From Taklimakanibacter albus (GTDB taxonomy: Bacteria > Pseudomonadota > Alphaproteobacteria > Rhizobiales > Aestuariivirgaceae), in NCBI RefSeq assembly GCF_016595235.1, contig NZ_JAENHL010000008.1, positions 1,758,624 through 1,822,623 on the forward strand: a stretch of 64,000 bases of DNA. The letters are read 5' to 3'. The notes beneath the pieces are model-generated. The model was not told the DNA's origin. It was given only the letters and a program-made list of their open reading frames with translations, and did not search any database. The position numbers and the translations under genes were made by a program. Shown here in pieces: positions 57,786-64,000 of the stretch (its first letter is position 1; the number at the start of each line of letters is the position of its first letter).

Positions 57786-59474
57786 TCAGGCCGGCGACAG
57801 CGGACGCAGGGGCAGGCCCGGGCGCTGGCGGCTCTGCCAGCCCTCCGCCAACCCGACCGGCGCATTGGAGGCCGGGAGCAGCGGGCGGCCGCGCAGAAGA
57901 TCGGCGGCGCGCTCGGCCAGCATGATGGTCGGCGCGTTCAGATTGGCATTGGGCTCGCTTGGGAAAACCGAGGAGTCGATGACCCGGAGACCGGAAAGCC
58001 CACGCACCCTGAGCTCGCTGTCGACCACCGCCATTCCGTCTTCGCCCATGCGGCAGCTGCCACAAGGATGATAGGTGGTCTCCATCGTCCGGCGCACGAA
58101 GTCATCGATCTCATCATCGCTCTGGACATCGGGACCGGGCGCCACCTCGTCACCCCGATAGGGATCGAAAGCGGGCTGCGCGATGATCTCGCGGGTGAGC
58201 CGCACACAACGCCGGAAGCCCTCGCGGTCCTCCTCGCGATCGAGATAATTGAAGAGAATGGCCGGGTGCTCATTCGGATCGGCCGAGCGCACCCGCACAT
58301 GGCCGCGGCTCTTCGGCTTATTGGGGCCGGTCAGCACCATGAAGCCATGGCCGTCGAGCGGCTGCTTGCCGTCATAGCGCATGGCGGCGGGCAGGAAGTG
58401 ATACTGGATGTCGGGCCAGGCGACGGACACGTCCGAGCGGATGAAGCCACCCGCCTCGAAATGATTGGTGACGCCGAGGCCGCGCTTGAACAACAGCCAT
58501 TCGAGCCCGATGCGCAACCGGCCCAAGGGCCCCATATGGCCGTTGAGCGTGATCGGCTGCTTGCAGGCATATTGGATGTAGATCTCGGAATGATCCTGCA
58601 GATTCTCGCCGACGCCCGGCAGTTCGTGCACGATCTCGATGCCGGCGGCATTGAGCACCTGGGCCGGGCCGATGCCCGAGCGCTGCAGGAGATGCGGCGA
58701 GCCGATCGCTCCCGCCGCCACGATGACCTCGCGCCGGCAGCGGGCCTGACGAAGTGATCCGTTGACGGAGTATTCGACGCTCTCGGCACGGCCCTCGCCG
58801 ATGATCACTCTGTGCGTCAGGGCATGGGTGACGACACGCAGATTTGGCCGCGCCATCGCGGGACGCAAATAGGCATTGGCCGTCGACCAGCGCACGCCGT
58901 TCTTGACCGTCATATGCATCGGGCCGAAGCCCTCCTGCATATAACCGTTCGGATCGGTGGTCATCGAATAGCCGGCCTCCTGCCCCGCCGCCACGAAGGC
59001 CTTGCAGAGCGGGTTGGCCATGTCGTTGCCGCTGTTGACATGGAGCGGCCCGTCTTGACCGCGATAATCGTCACCGCCGCCGGCGAAGGTCTCGGCCTTG
59101 CGGAAATAAGGCAGGCAGTTTCTATAACCCCAGTTGCGGGCGCCGAGCTTCTCCCATTCGTCATAGTCGTGAGCATGCCCGCGCATATAAACGAGGCCGT
59201 TGATCGACGACGAGCCGCCCAGCACCTTGCCGCGCGGACAATGGATGCGCCGCCCGTTAAGGCCGGGCTCGGGCTCGGTGTAATAACGCCAGTTGTATTT
59301 GCTGCCATTCATCGGGATCGAAAAGGCGCTCGGCATCTGGATGAAGATGCTGCGGTCATTGCCGCCGAATTCGAGCACCAGCACGCTCGTCGCCGCGTCT
59401 TCGGTCAGCCGGTTTGCGAGGACGCAGCCCGCCGAACCGGCGCCGATGATGATGTAATCATAGATGTCGGACAT
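57786..59474 (-). CDS. GMC oxidoreductase, choline dehydrogenase-like
   Basis: This 562-residue FAD enzyme has YIIIGAGSAGCVLANRLTED at the N-terminus, GGSSSINGLVYMRGHAHDYD as the GMC signature 1, and TYHPCGSCRMGEDGMAVVD with the catalytic His. Length and blocks resemble BetA; without a betaine cluster nearby the alcohol substrate is undecided. It is 16 bases after the NCS1 permease gene, so uptake and oxidation of one substrate is likely. Confidence 0.88.
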   Translation of the reverse strand: MSDIYDYIIIGAGSAGCVLANRLTEDAATSVLVLEFGGNDRSIFIQMPSAFSIPMNGSKYNWRYYTEPEPGLNGRRIHCPRGKVLGGSSSINGLVYMRGHAHDYDEWEKLGARNWGYRNCLPYFRKAETFAGGGDDYRGQDGPLHVNSGNDMANPLCKAFVAAGQEAGYSMTTDPNGYMQEGFGPMHMTVKNGVRWSTANAYLRPAMARPNLRVVTHALTHRVIIGEGRAESVEYSVNGSLRQARCRREVIVAAGAIGSPHLLQRSGIGPAQVLNAAGIEIVHELPGVGENLQDHSEIYIQYACKQPITLNGHMGPLGRLRIGLEWLLFKRGLGVTNHFEAGGFIRSDVSVAWPDIQYHFLPAAMRYDGKQPLDGHGFMVLTGPNKPKSRGHVRVRSADPNEHPAILFNYLDREEDREGFRRCVRLTREIIAQPAFDPYRGDEVAPGPDVQSDDEIDDFVRRTMETTYHPCGSCRMGEDGMAVVDSELRVRGLSGLRVIDSSVFPSEPNANLNAPTIMLAERAADLLRGRPLLPASNAPVGLAEGWQSRQRPGLPLRPLSPA

Positions 59475-59490
59475 GGCCTCGCTTCACTTT

Positions 59491-60927
59491 CTATGATTGC
59501 GGATAGTCGCCCCAGCCGCGCCGGCGCACCCAGGCCCAGGTCAGGAGCACATGCACGAGGCCCGCCGCCACGCAGGACGGGATCGAGGCGGTGAGATAGA
59601 CGAAGACCGGGGCATGGCTCAGCGTCTGCGGGTTGAACACCCAGACATAAACGATGAAGCCGACGGCGAGTGCGATCAGCCCGGCCGGATTGAAGCCCTG
59701 CCAGAAGCGATAGGCCGGATCATGCGGGCTGGCGAAGAGCGCTCTCAGATTGAGCCTCTGCTTGCGCAGGAGGAAGAAGTCGGCGATGCCGATGCCGGTC
59801 AAGGCGCTGTTCAAGGCCGATGTCCAGACCAGGAACTTGAAGAAGCCGTCATAGATTCCGGGCATGAACAGGACGAGGAACAGCGGCACCAGGCAGAAGA
59901 GCAGCGCCAGCACTTCCCAGCGCATGGCGCGTAAAGACCCAGTGCCGACCTGACGCAGGCCGATGACCGATGTGTAGAGGATGTTGGTCATGCTGGTGAT
60001 GTTGGCGAAGGCGACGAAGGCCAGCGCGATGATGCCGATGGTGATGCCGCCGATCTGTGCCATCCAGATGGTGGGATCACTGTTGCCGAGCGCCACCGCG
60101 GCGAGAAGGCCGACGGTTTCGCCCAAGGCGGCGGCGCCGAAGATGCCGATGAGATTGGGCCACATCGCCGTGCGCTCGGTCTTGGTGAGGCGCGCGAGAT
60201 TGCCGACATAAGGCCACCAGGACATGCCGGCGGCGATATTGACCTCGATCGCGATGATGAAGTTGACCGTGTTGTCCTCGAAAGGCGGATCAAGCGCCTT
60301 CATCGCCATCAGATCGGCGAAGGAGTGCTTCGACAGGATCAGCACCATCATCACGACCATCAGCGCGAGCAGCGCCGGCGCCACGACCATGTTGAAGAAC
60401 TTGATCGAGGTCGGCCCCTTGGCGACGATGAACCAGGTGAGCAGGATGGCGCCGACCGCGGCGACGAGCACCGAAAGGCCTGAGCCGCTTTGCGGCGTCG
60501 CCGCGGCGCCGGCCGCCAGCCCTTTGAGGCCCTCGATCGAGCGGCCGAACATAAGTCCCAGCACCGCGAGCCAGCCCATGGTGAGGAAGACCACGGCGAG
60601 GAAATAGACGACGCGGCTGCCATTGGCGCCGAACATGCTGCGCAGGAAGACGAATTGCTCGATGCCGTAACGCCCGGTCGCCACACAGGTGGCGAGCGCG
60701 GTCAGGACGACGCCGATGATGTTGCCGATCACGATGGCGGCGATGCCCTCTTTCGGGCCGACAAACAGCCCGACGGCGCCGCCGATCAGAAAGGCCCAGG
60801 TGGCGATCGCCAGGGCCGAATTCGCATAGGTGAATTCCCAGAAGCCCCAGAGTCTTTCAGAGGGCAGCAAGGGCGCATCGCCGCGCTCGGCGGCCAGCTG
60901 GAACTCGTCCGTCTCGACGCTCGCCAT
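59491..60927 (-). CDS. NCS1-family permease (cytosine/purine type)
   Basis: This 478-residue transporter has about 12 helices. RLWGFWEFTYANSALAIATWAFL and GIAAIVIGNIIGVVLTALA are the first-helix motifs of the NCS1 family, and SWWPYVGNLARLTKTERTAMWPN is typical of helix 6. NCS1 members import nucleobases, hydantoins or vitamins with H+ or Na+. The start codon is one base from the stop of a tiny membrane protein gene. Confidence 0.88.
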   Translation of the reverse strand: MASVETDEFQLAAERGDAPLLPSERLWGFWEFTYANSALAIATWAFLIGGAVGLFVGPKEGIAAIVIGNIIGVVLTALATCVATGRYGIEQFVFLRSMFGANGSRVVYFLAVVFLTMGWLAVLGLMFGRSIEGLKGLAAGAAATPQSGSGLSVLVAAVGAILLTWFIVAKGPTSIKFFNMVVAPALLALMVVMMVLILSKHSFADLMAMKALDPPFEDNTVNFIIAIEVNIAAGMSWWPYVGNLARLTKTERTAMWPNLIGIFGAAALGETVGLLAAVALGNSDPTIWMAQIGGITIGIIALAFVAFANITSMTNILYTSVIGLRQVGTGSLRAMRWEVLALLFCLVPLFLVLFMPGIYDGFFKFLVWTSALNSALTGIGIADFFLLRKQRLNLRALFASPHDPAYRFWQGFNPAGLIALAVGFIVYVWVFNPQTLSHAPVFVYLTASIPSCVAAGLVHVLLTWAWVRRRGWGDYPQS

Positions 60928-60928
60928 G

Positions 60929-61099
60929 TCAGCGCCCCCAGAGCCAGAAGCCGGCGACCAGAGCGACGCTCAGGAGAGTCATCGCCCAATAATCCAGGGC
61001 GGTCAGACGGCCGGGGAGCTTTCCCGCGGCTTCCAGGTCTTCGTAAAGGGCGATCCGGCGGTCGAGCTCATGCGACCAGGCACTGGCGGGGTCCAGCAT
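60929..61099 (-). CDS. 56-residue single-helix membrane protein before the NCS1 permease
   Basis: An overlooked short frame starts at ATG 61099 with AAGGAA seven bases before. The product begins MLDPASAWSHELDRRIALYE, an amphipathic charged helix, then LTALDYWAMTLLSVALVAGFWLW, one membrane helix, and ends GR. Its stop is one base before the permease ATG, so the two are translationally coupled. It may be an accessory subunit of the transporter, as small helices are of other importers. I recognise no family. Confidence 0.75.
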   Translation of the reverse strand: MLDPASAWSHELDRRIALYEDLEAAGKLPGRLTALDYWAMTLLSVALVAGFWLWGR

Positions 61100-61176
61100 T
61101 GCGATTTCCTTCCCTGATTTGAGGCTTAAGCCCTGTCTTTTGGGTCAGAGAAGGACAGCAAAGGTCGTTGCGTTGA

Positions 61177-61190
61177 AAAAGATATATCTT
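61177..61190. promoter_or_regulatory. 14-bp palindrome in the divergent LysR promoter region
   Basis: AAAGATATATCTTT is perfectly symmetrical. It lies 30 bases before the LysR start and about 80 before the small membrane protein, in a locally AT-rich patch. It is a candidate site for the divergent regulator. LysR T-N11-A symmetry is not obvious. Confidence 0.45.
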
Positions 61191-61219
61191 TCTACGTTTA
61201 CATATCAGATTATCTATGA

Positions 61220-62143
61220 ATGTCCGCCGCCCTGCCCAGAAGCCGCCGCACCCTCAGCGACACGGATCTCCGGCTGCTGCGGGTCTTTGCCGAGATCGTG
61301 CGCCATAATGGCTTCTCGGCCGCCCAGGACAGCCTCGGCATGACCCAGGCGACGATCTCGCTCCATATGCGAAATCTCGAGGAGCGGCTGGGACTGAGGC
61401 TGTGCGAGCGTGGCCGCAGCGGCTTCTTCCTCACCGCCGAGGGCAAGCAATTGCATGAGGCGGTGCGCGATCTTTTCGGCTCGATCGAACATTTCCTAAC
61501 CGCCGTCAGCGACATCCAGGGCGAGCTTGTCGGTCGGCTGGCTTTCGGCACGGTCGATGCGATGGAGAGCAATCGGACGCTCGGCCTCGATCAGGCGATC
61601 GGGGATTTCGCCAAAGCGGCGCCCAAGGTGCTGCTCGATATCGACATCGCCACGCCGCAGGCCTTGATGCAGGGCCTGCTCAGCGGCCGCTATCAGATCG
61701 TGCTGGTGCCGGCGCAGCCGCGCGCCCAGACCATGCAGGCGATCGACGTCTTCGCCGAGCGGCAGAATCTTTATTGCGGGCGCGGCAATTCACTCTTTTC
61801 CGTCGCCGACGCGGAGCTGACGCCCGAATTGCTCGCCGGCCAGCCTTTTGCCGGGCGTTCCTATATGCAGGAGGCGCCGATCTGCGGCGTCGACTTCCAC
61901 TGGCATGCCGTCACCGCCCATATGGAGGGAACGCTGCTGATGCTTCTGTCGGGCGCCTATATCGGCTTCCTGCCGGGCCACTATGCCGAGGCTTCGGTCC
62001 GTGCCGGTGCGTTGCGCGCGCTGGCGCCCGACCGGATGACCTATGACGACACATTCCAGATCGTGTTCAGCCGCGAGCGCGCCAATCGCGCCGCGCGGCT
62101 TCTGGCGGAAGCCATCCTGCGCCATTGCAAAGGGGCCGCGTGA
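61220..62143 (+). CDS. LysR-family regulator, divergent from the transport cassette
   Basis: This 307-residue regulator has the helix-turn-helix GFSAAQDSLGMTQATISLHM and an effector domain from about 95. It is divergent from the small protein, permease and GMC genes with 120 bases between start codons, the classical layout of a LysR regulator with its target operon. Confidence 0.92.
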   Translation: MSAALPRSRRTLSDTDLRLLRVFAEIVRHNGFSAAQDSLGMTQATISLHMRNLEERLGLRLCERGRSGFFLTAEGKQLHEAVRDLFGSIEHFLTAVSDIQGELVGRLAFGTVDAMESNRTLGLDQAIGDFAKAAPKVLLDIDIATPQALMQGLLSGRYQIVLVPAQPRAQTMQAIDVFAERQNLYCGRGNSLFSVADAELTPELLAGQPFAGRSYMQEAPICGVDFHWHAVTAHMEGTLLMLLSGAYIGFLPGHYAEASVRAGALRALAPDRMTYDDTFQIVFSRERANRAARLLAEAILRHCKGAA

Positions 62144-62146
62144 CGA

Positions 62147-62917
62147 TCAGGCGCGGACGCCCGACAAGGACTCGATGAGGCCCTTGCGCACCATATCCTC
62201 CGCCTGCTTCGCCAGAAGCTTGCGGTTGCCGGCCTCGGCGATGGTGAGAGGCTTGTGGCAGATGACGTCGACCTCGATGGGGCCGAGCGCCAGCGCCTGC
62301 CAGAGATGCGGGCCCATCTCCATGTCGCCATACCAGGCGAAATAGGGCCGGCGGCGGCGCAGCATGGGGGCGCCCCAATGGCCGCGATAAGCGAGCGTCA
62401 CCGGCTGCACCACCACATCGGGCCGTTCGGCGGCGGCGAAATAGGCGCTCTTGAACGGCAGCACGCGATAGCCGTCGCTCGATGTGCCTTCGGCGAAAAG
62501 GACGAGCGTCTCCTTGGCGGCGAGCCTTTCCTGCATCTCGTCGCGCGAGGCGCCGGTCGTGTGACGGCGGTCGCGATCGATGAAGACGGTGCGCTGCAGG
62601 CGCGCCAGCGTGCCAAAGCCCGGCCAGTTATTGACTTCCTTCTTGGCGATGAAGGAGAGCGGCGTCACCGCGCTCAAGACCGTGATGTCGATCCACGAGA
62701 CGTGATTGGCGGCAATGAGGCAGGCTTTGTCGCGCACCGGTTCGCCGATGATGTTGATCTTGACGCCGAGCCAGCGGGTGACGGCGCGATGATAGACATG
62801 CGGGAAGCGCCGGGCTCCTCGCGCCGACAGCGCAATCAGCGCGCGCTGAACCGGCAAGCCCGGAAGCGTCATGGCGACAAAGCCCGCAAGCTTCACCGCG
62901 GCGCGGAGGGTCGTCAT
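62147..62917 (-). CDS. plsC: 1-acyl-sn-glycerol-3-phosphate acyltransferase family protein
   Basis: This 256-residue membrane-associated acyltransferase has the catalytic His-x4-Asp in ANHVSWIDITVLS and the phosphate-binding block FAEGTSSDGYRVLPF. It should acylate lysophosphatidate or a related acceptor. It converges on the LysR gene (3 bases) and overlaps tsaB-rimI by four bases. Confidence 0.88.
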   Translation of the reverse strand: MTTLRAAVKLAGFVAMTLPGLPVQRALIALSARGARRFPHVYHRAVTRWLGVKINIIGEPVRDKACLIAANHVSWIDITVLSAVTPLSFIAKKEVNNWPGFGTLARLQRTVFIDRDRRHTTGASRDEMQERLAAKETLVLFAEGTSSDGYRVLPFKSAYFAAAERPDVVVQPVTLAYRGHWGAPMLRRRRPYFAWYGDMEMGPHLWQALALGPIEVDVICHKPLTIAEAGNRKLLAKQAEDMVRKGLIESLSGVRA

Positions 62918-63999
62918 GCGTCAAGCGCCTTCATCATCACGATCGCATCCTCGCGCTTGCCACCGGGCTTCTCATAATAAGCCTTGCGCCGTCCCGTCAC
63001 AGCGAATTTCTGCTCGGCATAGAGCGCGCGCGCCGCGTCATTGCCCGCCGCCACCTCGATGAAGAGCTGCGCCAGACCCGCCTGGCGTAACTCAGCGGCC
63101 AGATGAGACATGAGTTTTTTGGCGATCCCGCGACGGCGGGCGAATGGCCTTGTGCCGATGGAGAGGATTTCCGCCTCACCGGCCGCCTGGCGCGCCAGAA
63201 GAAACGCCACGGGCTCGCCGCCGTCAATGGCGACAAAGCTGAGCGCGCCCGGCATTGCCATCAGCTTGGCGAATTCGGTGGCGCTCCAGGCATTGTCGAA
63301 ACATTCGGCATGCATCGCCGCGAGGACCGGGGCCTCATTGACCGATGCGGGACGCAAGGTCACGGCAGCCGTGTCGGCGGCCACCTGATGTTGCGGCTTG
63401 GCGTCGGGCGGACGCAGATAAAGCGGCTCGGGGGCAAGCTCGGACAGAGGGCGTGTTGCACAGAGCCTCGCGAAATTCTTCGCGTCCGGCATCTCACCTT
63501 GGCTCAGCCGGATCAGCCGCCCTTCCGGCGCTGCCGCGATCAGCGCCTCGGCGCCGGTGCCGAGTACGAAGCTCCGGCCTTCCGGCAGCCGGCGCGCCGC
63601 TTCGGCGACCGGCAGCACCATCGGGGCCTCGCCGGTTGCGCGCAGAAAATAGATCTCGTCGCGGCGCGCATCGGCGGCGATCACCAACGGCGTCTTGTCG
63701 GAGCCTGCATTGGCGGCGATGGCGGTGAGCGTGTCGAGGCTCGCGATCCTCACATCGAGCGCCAGAGCGAGGCCCCGCGCCATGGCGATGCCGGTGCGCA
63801 CACCGGTGAAAGTGCCGGGTCCGAGCGTCACGCCGATGCGAGTGAGATCGCGGAAGGCGATCCCCGCCTCGTCCATGACTTGCTTGATCATCGGCGCCAA
63901 AGCATCGGCATGGCCGCGCTCCATCATCACGAAGCGCGACGCCAGCACACGGCCCGCGGCCATGTCATAGGCCGCGGCCGAGCAGGCGGCCAGGGATGT
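62914..63999 (-). CDS. Fused TsaB-RimI protein, N-terminus off the window
   Basis: The frame is open to the window edge. Its first part, from DTSLAACSAAAYDMAAGR through LGPGTFTGVRTGIAMARGLA and the EPLYLRPPDAKP end of TsaB, is the TsaD-partner needed for t6A37 in tRNA. It continues without stop or start into a GNAT domain, AVTLRPASVNEAPVLAAMHAECF to IGTRPFARRRGIAKKLMSHLA and YEKPGG, the RimI ribosomal-protein acetyltransferase. In most relatives these are two adjacent genes. No Met lies at the junction. Confidence 0.88.
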   Translation of the reverse strand, partial: TSLAACSAAAYDMAAGRVLASRFVMMERGHADALAPMIKQVMDEAGIAFRDLTRIGVTLGPGTFTGVRTGIAMARGLALALDVRIASLDTLTAIAANAGSDKTPLVIAADARRDEIYFLRATGEAPMVLPVAEAARRLPEGRSFVLGTGAEALIAAAPEGRLIRLSQGEMPDAKNFARLCATRPLSELAPEPLYLRPPDAKPQHQVAADTAAVTLRPASVNEAPVLAAMHAECFDNAWSATEFAKLMAMPGALSFVAIDGGEPVAFLLARQAAGEAEILSIGTRPFARRRGIAKKLMSHLAAELRQAGLAQLFIEVAAGNDAARALYAEQKFAVTGRRKAYYEKPGGKREDAIVMMKALDA

Positions 64000-64000
64000 A

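Overview
The window is GC-rich, densely coded bacterial chromosome. The gene set points to an alphaproteobacterium of the order Hyphomicrobiales (Rhizobiales): prephenate dehydratase, kdsB and a CycM-type cytochrome c stand together; an Irr-type regulator is divergent from fabA-fabB-fabI; there is an alphaproteobacterial Tad/Cpa pilus locus, a DUF992 protein, and an RpoH-type promoter of alphaproteobacterial pattern before dnaK. Genus cannot be decided from the sequence alone.

Layout. 1-2.6 kb: end of nudC, then pheA, kdsB and cycM. 2.7-11.3 kb: one plus-strand operon for a Yej-type peptide ABC importer (two binding proteins, YejB, YejE, YejF) ending in a ghrA-like reductase. 11.3-14.0 kb: minus-strand cluster of M17 aminopeptidase, MarR regulator and NlpC/P60 hydrolase. 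14.2-23.9 kb: Tad pilus locus (TPR lipoprotein, tadC, tadB, cpaF, cpaE, a shortened cpaD, cpaC, cpaB, cpaA, two Flp pilins). 23.9-24.6 kb: AT-rich upstream region and tRNA-Ser(GGA). 24.7-30.6 kb: an accessory stretch of small or poorly known genes (YcxB-like protein, OMP25-like barrel, LysR, cupin, DUF992, pentapeptide-repeat protein) with a candidate small RNA. 30.7-36.1 kb: adenosine kinase and an RND efflux pair. 36.1-42 kb: CysZ/EI24-like protein, nth, DUF2244, Ada-like methyltransferase, gpmA, dapB, two DUF1330 genes and an ion channel. 41.8-45.1 kb: dnaK-dnaJ. 45.3-47.3 kb: a carrier-like membrane protein, AlkB, DUF3052 and YegP-like genes. 47.4-50.6 kb: fabI, fabB, fabA and irr. 50.6-51.4 kb: a toxin-antitoxin pair whose toxin gene looks frameshifted. 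51.4-53.8 kb: SH3 protein, D-2-hydroxyacid dehydrogenase and LysE exporter. 53.8-57.7 kb: corC, ybeY, phoH and miaB. 57.8-62.1 kb: GMC oxidoreductase, NCS1 permease, a tiny membrane protein not visible as a long ORF, and a divergent LysR, apparently an insertion into the conserved cluster that resumes with plsC and a fused tsaB-rimI gene running off the window.

Most genes are housekeeping. The points most worth a second look are a 9-bp-periodic operator array before the antitoxin together with the broken toxin, a structured intergenic RNA candidate near 29.0 kb, a dispersed palindromic repeat sitting against stop codons at convergent gene ends, a 76-bp nested palindrome between dnaK and dnaJ, a 56-residue membrane protein translationally coupled to an NCS1 permease, and a CpaD lacking its central domain. 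I found no CRISPR array, prophage, insertion sequence or secondary-metabolite cluster.
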